NCBI GenBank assembly: GCA_011800805.1
Contig: MPNW01000020.1
Coordinates: forward strand, 115,223 to 179,222
Source of the DNA: Hirudo medicinalis
Lineage: Eukaryota; Annelida; Clitellata; Hirudinida; Hirudinidae
Length of the DNA: 64,000 nucleotides
Direction: 5' to 3'
The translations under genes were made by a program, and so were the position numbers. The stretch's first letter is position 1. Every line of letters begins with the position of its first letter. Positions 1 to 11,400 of the stretch are shown one piece after another. Under the pieces are notes generated by a model. It was given only the letters and a program-made list of their open reading frames with translations, made no database searches and was not told where the DNA came from.

Positions 1-3000
1 AACCAACCTTCTTGCTTTAAGACCGATAAGCTCATCCAAATAGATTGGGATAACGAAGTTGATTATGACGTCTCCTTATCCGACGTACGGCCATACGAGG
101 ACCTTTTGACTTATGAGGTTGACTACCTGGAACCGGAGGTCTGCTTATTTATTATGAGAATTTATTATTTCTGCAAACGCAACTAAACTTGGTCATTTGT
201 TGATTTTGGACTTTTGATATGTAGTGATATAAAAATTGATTGATTCATTAATTCAAACTAAGTGGAAGTGATCTTTAATTCTATCAGTGCTTTATTTCGG
301 ATCTGACCGGAGAGAAGATGCCGGTAGGTTTGAACTTTTCGGAATTCCGGTCATCTGATAATTGTCATCTGTTATTGATCATTAATAGTTTATCAATTAT
401 GTTGAATGACAGGTCTGGGCCCCTCCCATTCCTCCCCAGGATGATGATGTTTTTCAAGATAGAAATATGTTGTTGCTTTATGAGTTGACCCCGATGTCTG
501 AGACTCAGTTACCAAGTCTTTATGTTAGGAAAGGAAACAAAAGATCCAAAATTGATGATTCTTGTGGTATTGACAATATTTGTTCTTCATTATGCAGCAT
601 TTGCTTGATTTAATTATAAACTGGTCATTGTTCAATTGTTTGTTGTAACATTATATATTGGCTGTCTGCTGCTGCTAGCCATAGATTCTGGTAATTTTAT
701 TAAATCAATTTGTTCCAGTAAGGAGCACAAAAGCACTGGTAAGAGATGCGAAACATGATTCATCGTCACCTAGCCTGCAGAGACCAAGGTCACTATTTGA
801 AAGACCGATGGCCATCAGCCAGCCAAATACAATTCCTCTCTCCACGGCCAGCTCCCTTGCTTATGGTTTCCAAATTGATCGAGATGGAAGACTCATCAAC
901 AAAGCTGGCATTCCAGTTGGACAACCATATGCTAGATCCCCGACCGTTCCCATTCCTATACCCAGGCCAAACCCAGAATCCCAGGGAGATCAAGTTGATT
1001 GGCTGGTCCACGAAGAATGGGCTCTCTTGCAGGTCTGTTGGTTGGTCAAGATTGTCAATCGGTCGCTGTTAACATTTTCTTATTTTACATGTCAAAAGAA
1101 ATGATACTGAGTTGCATATAATAATATCATAATCATGTATTATTATAATTAGCATTATATGTTATTTTGCAGGCCTATCAGATGACATGCCAAGAAGGCA
1201 ATCCTCTTCATGACTCCTTGAACCAACCCCCACCGCAATCAAGGCTTCCAAACTGGGAGCTCATTGCTTGCATTGTTAATGGATTTAGTCGTGTGTTCAG
1301 GTAGGGCCCGATAGTAATGTTAATGACATTGTCCAATGTTGGCCAAGTAAAGGGCAAAGCCTCGACCTTAGCCTTAAAATTTGTCTGTTTGATTGACCAG
1401 ATCTGCCAGACAGTGTCGACTAAGATATGAGAATGTCATCCTCCCTAGAGAGGAGGGAAGGTCACACTTTGACAATGGACAAAGGAAATTCAAGAAGACA
1501 TCCAAAGGTCTCTATAAGGTAGGTCTGATTGGGAAATTGGAAAATATGTGATTGTGATTGATTATTTTTGTTAATTCTTGTTAATTGTTGTCAATTCTAC
1601 AATGTCTGTTATAACTTTAAAATAATATGAAAGCTACTTTGTGTGATCGCTTCTCGATTGGCTGTTCTCAACTGACTACTTAAGATGCCGATATGAATTT
1701 GTACCGCCAGACTAAATCTAATCGTCAACTAAAGACAATCCAGATGTACAGCCAAGATAGCAACCGTTCCCTCATAACTCACCTTTCACTTCGCTTCGAT
1801 CTCCTAAAAAACTTCCTGGGAAAGAAGCATTTGCGCAAAATTGCTGCAGCGACGGCAGCTCAAGCCGGCAAAACGAACGTTAGATTCTTTTGGTTGTTTG
1901 TGACTGGGAAGTAAAGCAATTACATTGATGGCTTTTTATTATCAGCATGTTGCCTTCATGTTGGAGCACAATATCAGTTACGATCAACCTCTTTCTCCCG
2001 TTGTCATCGCGGAGATGAAGCTCGAAAGGGCTAACAAGGAAAAAGAAAAAAGAGCTGTCAGTGCAGTTCCTGAGAGGGTCCAACAGGCTCTGCCTACACT
2101 GCTCCCTCTAGCAATCCTGTCAATGCAGTTCTTAATGTTCAGCAAGTAAGCAATCAGTCAAAATCTTTGTCAATATTGATAATTGCTTCTAAATAACAGT
2201 TGGTCCATGTACTAATATTAATAATGTTAAATTTGAAAATATTTTATTGCTTCTTTAACAACATCTCTCTCAAATTTAGTTATTGACTTGCTCGTGGAAG
2301 CGACATGTCGTAGATCTTATTAAACTATATTTGATATTCTTTTTCATTGCCCAGCCACAGCAACCGTCGTCGGAGACCGTCGCGGCAACCGTAACTCCCG
2401 TCTCCACGTCCTTGACCGTGCCCATAGGTGCACAGGTGTCTTTTGTTTTGCCCAACTCTCAGCTCAGGATGGCAGTTGTAAGTGTCTTACTAAATGTTTA
2501 TTGCCAAAGCCACCAGTTTGTGTAATATTATATAATTAAACCTTAAATGGGAAGCTAAATTTGTTTAAGGTTTATAACCTTAGATATCAATTCTAAACGG
2601 CAATTCTTTAGAACTTTGAATTATTAAAAAAATAAAAGTGGTTAATTCAAGGTTGTGATAGGCTGACTAGTTTAATTTATATTTATTTAACTCTGTCGAA
2701 TTCTATTGTTAAAATGTATTTGACTATTAATGTTTCTAGCCTGGTGTAGCAAGTAACCAGCAGCAACAGCAACAGCAAGTGATCCTTCAAGCAGCTGTGG
2801 CTCAGCAACAGATGGCAATTGTTGCTAGTGCTGCATCCAACTCAATGCTGGGGGTTGGTAGTATCCTAGAATGTGTTTTAAACAATTTCCATTAAACAAA
2901 AGTATGACCTGATCATTTAAATTCTAGTGGCATACTTGGCTCCATTTCCACTTTTAATCTCTTTTCTGTCATTTAATCTTTCAGAAAGTCCCATTGGTTA

Positions 3001-5584
3001 GCGGAGTGAGCAATTCCATGCCGGCCGTCAGAAACCTGACCAATCTCAGCTTTGTAGTAAACCAATCGGCCGCTGCCAACCAGCAGAGCACGACCTTTGT
3101 GACAGTGTCAAAGGCTCAGGGGACAGTTGTCAGTACTGTTGGAATTGTGGTAATTAGTTCTGTAATTGTGTAATTGCATTAATAATATTTGTATGTAAAT
3201 ATTCAGATTAATTCAATCTGGTTGTACATAATTTTCAGTGCTTTATTTATTTTTACACACATAGACAAGTCTGAGCCCTGCCACCATCAAGGCCATAAGG
3301 AACATCAGTCCGGCTGCTGTCAGCCAATTAGCCAGCAGCATAAACATTGGGCAGAATAAAACCATGCCTTCAGCAGCTGCAGTTGCTTTCCCCCCAGGTT
3401 GTTGCCCGCATGAGTCATTGCGATGAATGACGGTCATTTTCTTGCTTTCAAGTATACTTAGGCTCGGTCAGATTCTTTCAATCTGAAAGCCAACTTTCGA
3501 TTGAATTATTCGTAATGAGTTTGAATTTGTATGATAATCAATTTACTGCTTAGGATCATAAATATTTTCTGAAATTTAAAGTTCCATAGCAATTTAGTTG
3601 ATCTGATTTAAGCATTAAAACTGATGTTCGTTGTCAAAGGCATCATCCAAAACAACAGAATTGCCATCAGAGGGCCTGGGACCATACAGCTCAATCAGAG
3701 GCTGACCCAAAAGCCAGCCACCTCTCAGCAACAGGTATTATTGTTAATGGAACATTGATGGTTTGAAGTCAATAATTAATTACTTTTTTTTTAGTTTTGT
3801 TATTTATTTTATTACCATTTTTGTGTAATGGTTAAGGTATTTGATGTCATGATTTCATTTCAACGATTCAGGTCACCTTGACTGCGGGCACCAACTTGGC
3901 TGGCATTCAGAAGCTCAGCTCGGTCGGAGTCGTTTCCGTGCCGACGACGCAAACCTTTCACGTGAAGGTAAACCGATAAATAACTAGGAACTAACTACTG
4001 CTGCAAATTAGGACTGCAAAGATGCTACAATGGGTGTAAATGTTAAATGCTCTATAAACATTGGGTTGATTCCTTTTTCTAATTGTTAACAGAATCCCCA
4101 AGTGGTGCTCAAATCTAAGCAGCCAACAGGGGCCCAACAACAGCAGTTGTCCGGAGCAACTGTTGTAAGTCGATTGGCCGCAGCTACGTCCAACCAGGGA
4201 CCTTCCCTTCAGTTCCAACATCTTCAAATTCAGTCAAAGACTCCGGTATGTTTGAGAATGAAGAAGCCATTACTGTTATTTATTTACCTAAACAGTCTAA
4301 AAATAAATAATTAAGTACTATATTTATATAAAGTGAGTATTTTGTGGTTTTTCTTTATTTAAAATTATATTATGCAATTATTTGTAATTAATAATTAATG
4401 AAAAACAATATTAAGAGGAAAATTAGGCTATATAGTAAATATTTGATTTTATAAATAATTGATTATCCAATAACATGATTTTGTAATTTCTTGTCCTGTG
4501 GGTGATATTACTATGACCACAGCTGCTTGAAGTAATGCAACAGCAGCAACTGCAAAGCTCTAGCTCTTCTGCTCAGCAAATCCTCACAACCAACTTCACG
4601 TCAGCCTCAGCAAGTGGCATGAATGTCACTACCCTCATAAAGAGTGTCTCAGCAAATTCTAATCTGGGTTAGTTAATTCCCTTATTGGTGACTGTTGATA
4701 ACATATTTACTTAACAATTACAACCACAGCAAGTTATTTACAAGATGTACAGACATGGCTTAATTGATTTCACTTGATTTTATTATTTACTACTGATATG
4801 ACGCTATTCCATTTTGTAGGTAAGGTTGTGACACCCACCCAGACTGCTATCAGACAGACCCAAGTAGCTAAGAGACCTACAGTAACAGCTATTAATATCC
4901 AAGGACAAGGAAACCGCACTGCCCTTTTAGGTGATCATGGAATTAAATTAGCATGATGCTCTAGTGGATATCGAGTGTAAGTTAATTGTTATTAACCCCT
5001 ATTACAACAGGAATACAACAAGTAACGAAGGGCACTGGATCTTCTCAGGTCATCTATCAGCAACCAAAGCTGGTCCTCCAACCACAGGGAGTTGTCAAGC
5101 AGCAACCGGGGGTCCAACTTCAACAGGGGTCCGCTATTCTGGCCATGACTTCCCGTGGTTCCACTGTGAACATTAGTGCCATTGGACTCGCCTCAACTAT
5201 TGCTGCTGGTTAGAAATGACTGGTCATTACTTGCATTTTAATGATTTTAGAATATAAAGAAAGTTCACTCTGCTAAACATTAAAGCTTAAGATGTATTGA
5301 TGAACAAATCTTGAGATTTTGCTTGAATGTCAGGTAATGGAATGGCAATACCCATCAATCAAACCTGTTTAGCCCAGGGTGTCATGGGCTCAGGTCAACC
5401 GGTCAGGGTAGCCAAGCAGATGATCAATGCAGCTAAGGTGGCTCCGTTGGTCCAGCATATAACAGTTCGTGCCTCGCAGCAACAGCAGCAACTTACTCAG
5501 CTCTCTGCTGCCAACACGGTTTCAGTGTCGTCGACGACGTCCGTTCCAATTATCCGACCTCAGAATCCGACCTCATCGTCCTGA
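1..5584 (+). CDS. EP400: EP400/domino-like chromatin remodelling subunit, C-terminal part (5' truncated by window)
   Basis: EP400 is the large SWI/SNF-type subunit of the nuclear NuA4/TIP60 complex that handles H2A.Z exchange. The window holds the last ~913 codons; the ATPase lies upstream of base 1. Coding exons: 1-138, 413-566, 719-738, 781-1032, 1173-1300, 1401-1518, 1711-1878, 1946-2056 plus 2077-2145, 2355-2477, 2740-2853, 2985-3149, 3265-3397, 3640-3734, 3872-3967, 4093-4245, 4523-4667, 4820-4930, 5011-5208, 5334-5584 (TGA). All phases agree except at 2057-2076, treated as a finding. Family signatures: PPIPPQDDD and LYVRKGNKR early, RPRSLFERP, then a Myb/SANT-like domain (VDWLVHEEWALLQ ... 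LPNWELI ... RSARQCRLRYENVILPREEG, bases ~990-1470), MYSQD, and a long Q/S/T/V-rich tail with polyglutamine stretches, as in vertebrate EP400. The start of the exon at 1711 could instead be 1735 (same frame). Confidence 0.93.
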
Positions 5585-7025
5585 GTAGATTTTGAGAAGC
5601 AAAGTTGATGATGACAGCTTTGATTACAAACATGGAGACCCAACAGGATGCTTACTCTCTAAATTAGATTAATTAGTTTAAATGGATGGAATTATCTTTC
5701 TTGTAACCGTGGTGATTTCTTTTTTTAAGCTGCAAATTGGAAGTTGTTTATCATAATATTTTACTGAAGGTTTGAGTTTGATTGTCTCTTTTACCTACAT
5801 TATTAAAAACATGGTCGACACGTACCTCGAGCAGTGGCTGCTATTTTGTGATGACCTCTAGATGTATATTCGAGAGTAAATGTTTGCCAGTGGTTGTTGT
5901 GGTAACGAGCTAATGACAAATTCTTAGAGAACTTCATAGCATATCAGAGGATTGAGTAATGCTGATGGCCCGAACAACGCTCAGGTACCCTATGCCTATA
6001 TGTTAACTTAAATTAAAAACTGAGCTCGTGGGTGTGGATATGTGGCTGCTGCTCTATAGAGAATGGAAGAAAAGTTTATAAAAACTTGAGTCGGAAAAAT
6101 TACTGCTACTGACAATGGCAAAGATGCCAAATCCCGAGATAAGCGGGATGCACTTGGGAAGGGTAGCCAGTACAAAAGGTTCGTGACAAACTGCAAGAAG
6201 CATTTCAGTGAAAAACTATGTTTGTATACAGCTATGTTTTAACTTTGTACATAACTTAAATAGATGATTAGGACTGAGAAAGATGCTTACCGCTCTTTTG
6301 TTCTTTTTATTATATGGTTCATCCCTGACTAGATTTTGTTATTAATAACAACATAATGATGTCTTAGCTTACGATTTCCACTTTGAACACTGTTGATATC
6401 AGTTAGTCGTAAGCGTAGCCCCTGTCGTTTACCTATGGATATTCGTCTAAATAAGTATAATTCATAAATAATTTATTGGTCATAAGGTATGCTCCAGTAA
6501 AATAGGAAAGCTTCTGACATAATTTGCCCAATTTCAACATAAGTTATAAGTTTCAATAACTAAATTACGAGTGTCTCCTTCTTTCCTTTCCTTAAGTGTC
6601 TTTAGTGCGAAATCAATTATTTTCCGCCAGTAAAATACACCAGTACTACTACATTTTACTGTTGTAATATCTATGTACATATAAAAACATCTTGCCCCCT
6701 CGACCTCGACCGATTTTAAAATCCTGACTACGCCACTGCCATTAGTCGCATTCGATTAAATAAATTGACACAAAACATGTACGCTTTATGTGCAGCTGAA
6801 TTATTAGGTAATGTTAAGAATAAAATAAAACTACTATCATCATCATCATCTTTGAAGTCTAAGCGTTGATTTGTGGTCTTCTGTTTTTAAGCAATTTTAT
6901 CTTCAATAAAAGCACCTTCATCGTGAAGTATCGTTGCACTCTGGAGCAAGAAAGCCTTCTGCAAATAACAATCACTCGAGTAATTGGTATAAGTACTCGT
7001 ATCATAATAATAATTATGAATATCT
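5585..7025 (+). other. EP400 3' flank and intergenic DNA with one dispersed repeat copy
   Basis: No coding signal seen. The first part should be the EP400 3' UTR; AATAAA-type hexamers occur near 6760 and 6820 but I cannot say which is used. Bases about 6455-6640 resemble a stretch at 60265-60430 (shared blocks TTTATTGGTCATAA, AGGAAAGCTTC, ACTAAATTAC, GTCTTTAGTG), so this is an old dispersed repeat. Confidence 0.6.
6455..6640 (+). repeat. unclassified dispersed repeat, copy 1
   Basis: Shares ordered blocks with 60265-60430: TTTATTGGTCATAA, TAGGAAAGCTTC(T/C)GACA, AACTAAATTAC and TGTCTTTAGTG(C/T)GAAAT, with indels between. No ORF, no terminal inverted repeat seen. Same orientation in both places. 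Class unknown. Confidence 0.6.
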
Positions 7026-7301
7026 AATATTGATTCCTGGGATCATTAACTAATACAAAAATAGGTACTTGAGGTTGTAGGATCACCGGCTGCTACTCTG
7101 TTAAATAAGATGACTTAGATTATGTTGCAATGTTGCGGAGAAGCTAATGACTTGATGTATTTCCCTAAAATTACTCCTGCGAAAGTGAAAATGCTTAATA
7201 ATTGTTGCATTTCAAAATTGCTGGTACTTTATATTATCCGGCGGCCTTACAACCTCAAGTACTTATTTTCCCGTTAGTTACCGATCTCAAGGATTAATAT
7301 T
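7026..7301. mobile_element. MITE-like element with ~60-bp imperfect terminal inverted repeats
   Basis: The left arm (about 7026-7090) and the reverse complement of the right arm (about 7237-7301) align over ~64 nt. Both contain TACTTGAGGTTGTA followed by a variant of CACCGG/CGCCGG, and outside it an AATATT...GATC..TAACTAA block. Arms differ at roughly a quarter of positions, so the copy is old. The ~145-nt centre is noncoding. This is what a non-autonomous DNA transposon (MITE) looks like; the superfamily is not evident and no clear target-site duplication was found. Confidence 0.6.
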
Positions 7302-7895
7302 AAATATACATTTTATATTTTATTTAAATTTTTATTAAATATACATTTTATATGGGTTTCGCCGATTGAATTTTATTCTCGCGATGGACGCCATTGATCC
7401 TAACGAGTCCTTTTTACAAATAATTCTTGTGCAATTCATAATTATTAGTTCTTTTTACCTGCAAGCATTGTTCTAAGGCTGATGAGGATATGTTTTTAGG
7501 TCAACAAGTATTTTTTCCAGAACAATTAATCGTCGTCTGTTTCACCATTGTCTGAGTTTCAAATGCAATTTCGGTGAACGAGTTAAAATTGACTCTTGAA
7601 TGTAAATGTAATTCCACTTTTGTCTGAATCCCATTCCACCGCGAAGCACTAATGTTGTTTCAAAATGTCCTTTATAGAAATTCATTAGAGAATCAATTAG
7701 TTCCATTGTGTTTTAATATCAACTACGACTAAATACTTTAGTACAAACCGTCTACTAATTTTTAAAATCCTACGAGCAAATTTAGCGAATAGAAACCTGG
7801 TTATTCTGCTTAATTATTTATTATAAGTAATTAGATTCAAAAGTCAGATTTTATCGAAGCAACGGATTTGTTGATAGAAGACCACTAATCATGAG

Positions 7896-8292
7896 TTAGT
7901 TAGAGTTTCTGGAGAACAATGTACGTTTTCCGAGTCTGTGCCTGGGAACTCTCTTGATTTTGGCGCAGTCCCTGCTGTCAGTTCTTGGATCTGTAACAGC
8001 TACTGTTCCGTCGAAATCACGGAATGCAACTGGTTGATAATCATCTTCTAGCTCATATTCTGCTTGATTCAAGCTGATGGGGATGTTAAAGAAGATTGTT
8101 AATGCTTATCTTTAATCAAGATTCTTTATTTGAAAATATTATTCCGAATAATTACTCCGCGCCCATCACAAGATCACAATGTGCTAAATTCCTGCCGAAA
8201 TGTTTAACAATAATTACACAGTCGATCCCTTAAAACTTACTGAAGGTCAGGCATATGAGGAGGAAAGAGATGTAGACCACAGTAGACTTCAT
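7896..8292 (-). CDS. putative secreted, amidated neuropeptide precursor (72 aa, two coding exons)
   Basis: Coding exon A is 8241-8292 on the minus strand: ATG, then a textbook signal peptide (MKSTVVYISFLLICLTF) ending at a GTAAGT donor in phase 1. Exon B is 7896-8062 (or from 8059; tandem NAGNAG-type acceptors), ending TAA. The product of 72 residues has an acidic spacer beginning EYELEDDYQPV, then DCAKIKR, VPRHRL, GKR and a tail TLFSRNSN. KR before VPRHRL and GKR after it are the standard convertase and amidation signals, predicting VPRHRL-amide. An acceptor (TTTTTATTTCAG) ends just 9 nt before the ATG, so a 5' noncoding exon lies upstream, and AATAAA sits at 7817-7822. I do not recognise the peptide family. 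The better polypyrimidine acceptor at 8074-8075 would put a stop in frame, so splicing is the weak point. Confidence 0.55.
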
Positions 8293-8301
8293 CGTGAACT
8301 G

Positions 8302-10954
8302 AAATAAAAATAGCTTTGAATAGTGGAAATGAAATTGATGCCAAGCAAAACCTTTATTAAAAATCCACTGGTCAACAAAGCACTTGAAAGTAAAAACGCT
8401 GAGCGACATTGTCGTGCTGATTTTTATTGAAGATTCCCAGTCCTTCTGGAAAAAGAACTTAGTCGTGATTCTGCAAAACTATATTCTTTGCAATGGGCGT
8501 AATATTTGCCCTGACCATTAAAACAAGGTTGCGAAGATTTTAGGTTTTGGCAGGAACATGGCCACCTGCGCTACTTGAGCTTTCAAAAGCCCAGAAAATC
8601 TAAATGGGAAAGCCACTCACGCCCTCGAATCTCGTCGTAAGATAGTAAAATTTCTTGTTTTTACTTTTAATTTCAAAATATGATTTAATTTATTTTATGA
8701 ATTCTGAATTAATAAAATGTAAACAAGATTTTGCTTCATTTACAACATTTACTTGCTTCCACAAAAGTGCAATTCCAGAATTAGCAGTACCATTCGGATG
8801 CGCTAAATTCATTTAAACTATAATAAAAGATAACTGAAATATTTAATAATTATACGCAAATAAAATTACATTTGACCTTGCACTAAAGATTGTTCTATGT
8901 TTAATGTCGGAAGAACAATTAAATATCAACAACGGAAGGAGTGACCAAGAGACCAGGCTTCAGAAGGAGATGCGGTGATAACCTTCTGGAATCGTTTACA
9001 GTCCTATCACTGTACATCTGGCGGCAACAGCCAGGGTGGTGTTGCAGCTGATTCGAAGAAAATATTGATAAATACATGAAAAGTCATCAAGGATCGCCGA
9101 TGATAATGGTGCTGATCAGAAAGAAATCACTGGAAATTGATTGAAGACAAGAGGAAGCAATTTAATTTGCAACCAGAAAGTAATTAATGACTTCATTTGA
9201 ACGCCCATCTGTAACATTCCGGTAGCGAACTAATTGGATAATTGCCTTTGTGTTTAATCTAATCAATTTATCGTTATTAATATTAAGTTAAACTTGTAAC
9301 TCTTTATTTTTTCTTTTACTAGTTTTACAATAATGCAATATTTTATGCAAGTGAGTGAGTGGTGATTATGGCTGCAATTGAGGGAAAAGTAAGCACGTGC
9401 ATGCCTTTTGAGAGACTGCCTCTCGAGCTCTTTTCAACACTTTTAAGGCCACTATCACTTGACACTATCACTTGACACTATCACTATGACAGCTTTTTGT
9501 AGAGCATACCTTTAACGAGTGCTTGATTTGTGGGATTGGAAGAGATGATGATAACGATATTGTTAACTTATCGTTATTGTACACTGCGTATCATACCTAT
9601 CTCTCTATCTCCCTCAAACTGTCTCTCTCCGAGATTGCTATTTTTGTAATTTCAATCCGATGAACATTTGAGGTTTTGGGTTTCTGTACAAACTCTTGCT
9701 TGTTTGCTCGATTCTCTTTGGACATGTTTCTATTTTATTTGAGCTTGTAATTCTAATTCTGAATGATAAAATATTTTCGCATTGTCCTGGTAACAATTTT
9801 GTGCTGCCATATTCTGGAATCGAACCAGGAGCTGTTGGGCTTACGTGTCGGAGGTGTTTCATTATGTGAGGTCCCTGGTGATCGCTTCTCTCACGTCCTT
9901 AATTCTACCTCCGTAGGCGCTAACGGAGATGCGACTGATGATGATTAAGAAATTGATAAACGTTAGCTTATCGTCATTCTTAATTGTTCAAAAACAATCC
10001 TCATCAGCACTTTCACCAAAATAATTAATATAATCAAACCCGTTTATCGACCTTAGTTTCGTTCAACTCGATAATTAAGCTGCCTTACGTGATAAATTGC
10101 GATGAAGCACATAATTTGTCATTGTTTCTCCATATGACCCTCTTGAAGATCTTTTCCTTTTCAAAATGCTCGCCCGAATCACCATCCTTTAGGGTTTATT
10201 TCATGTACTTTATGGGAAGAACCAGACTGCAATCTTTACAAATGTCTAATAAGCAGAGAAAATTGCATTGCTCAATCTTGCTCTTGTGTAGGAGTTTTAA
10301 TATCAATTAAAGAAGCAATAAAAATAACAAAACTTCAGAAGAATGTGAAAGATTTTAGCTTGTGAAAACCGCTCGTAAGACTAATTAGGCTACTCACAGG
10401 ACTACTTCCTAATATTTTAGTTGGCCATTCACTCAAATCAATCAAAAGCAATCAATCAACCAGCAATTTCAACATTGCAAGAAACTGAAATCCTACTCTG
10501 AAATCTTAATCTTTCTGTTAAAAGCACATGCAATATCTGTCAGACTGCAAAGATAATTCATAAAATGCCTAAGAAATTAATGCCTAGTAATTTGAAAATA
10601 ATTATAAACACCATCTTGAAATTATGCTCATCTGGGTACTTGGTTGAACTTGAAGTAAATCCCTAAATTTTTAATTTATTTAATAAACTCGTATATCTTA
10701 TGGAGTTACCTGGTGGCAATAGGTTGAATAGTTATTTTAAACGAATTATCTAAACCAATAATTAATATTAACAATTATATAATATCATAATATATATTAA
10801 TTGTGCTTTGATATTCTAGAAAAATATTTTTAAAAGAATTCTATGCGTCATTTCGCAATTTTAAAAGAAATATTGATCAAATTGCCGTAAATGATATTGA
10901 CATCAACAACAAAAACATTTTTTGTAACATTAATAATTTTTAACAAAATAATAA
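8302..10954 (-). other. inferred 5' UTR intron of the neuropeptide-like gene; no coding gene seen
   Basis: No protein-like ORF was found on either strand. Bases ~9461-9487 carry a three-fold tandem repeat of about 13 nt (CACTATCACTTGA). Near 9810-9830 there is a tRNA box-B-like TGGTTCGATTCCAG on the minus strand without a box A. A minus-strand acceptor-like TTCGAATCAG near 9045 may mark another noncoding exon. Confidence 0.4.
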
Positions 10955-11070
10955 AATAATAATAATAATAATAATAATAACAATAATAATAACAATAATA
11001 ATAATAACAATAATAACAATAATAATAATAACAATTATAACAATAATAATAATAATAATATTAATAAATA
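10955..11070 (+). repeat. (AAT)n microsatellite with interspersed AAC
   Basis: About 115 nt of near-perfect AAT/AAC trinucleotide repeat, with a second short tract at 11202-11222. It lies inside the inferred intron, directly downstream of the minus-strand TATA promoter. Confidence 0.95.
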
Positions 11071-11103
11071 GCAAGCATCGATAAGGCACAACTTTCCACT
11101 TAC

Positions 11104-11175
11104 CTAACTTGCACCGTTGCCATGGAAGATGTCTTCTCCTCCTTTTATAGCTTTTCGATTGGCGGTTACGTCATG
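11104..11175 (-). promoter_or_regulatory. TATA promoter with CRE-like site and short noncoding first exon, minus strand
   Basis: On the minus strand a CRE-like TGACGTAA (11166-11173) is followed by TATAAAAG (11142-11149). About 30 nt downstream, near 11118, transcription would start, and a strong donor GTTAG|GTAAGTGG falls at 11103/11102. This gives a first exon of only about 15 nt. The first coding gene downstream on this strand is the neuropeptide-like gene, whose coding exon is preceded by an acceptor at 8301-8302, so an intron of ~2.8 kb is inferred. The site is seen in sequence; linkage to that gene is inference. Confidence 0.45.
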
Positions 11176-11224
11176 GGCCTTCAATCCGCTGACGCAACGA
11201 ACAACAACAATAATAATAATAAGA

Positions 11225-11400
11225 ACATATATATATAAAATATATATTATTTAACATATATAATATATACATAAAATATATATGGATGTATGTATTTTTT
11301 AAAAATATATTCACATTCATTCATATTCATATAAATATTCACATATTTATTAATATATTGTTATTTATTATTGTATATATTATATATTATTGACTTGAAC
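11225..11400. repeat. TA-rich low-complexity tract
   Basis: Runs of ATATAT/TATATA with short imperfect palindromes, no coding capacity. It lies just upstream of the CRE/TATA promoter on the minus strand. Confidence 0.8.

Noticed and set aside
9763..9900. Box-B-like TGGTTCGATTCCAG on the minus strand, possible tRNA or SINE
   Set aside because: No box A, no acceptor stem and no match to the SINE copies in the window.
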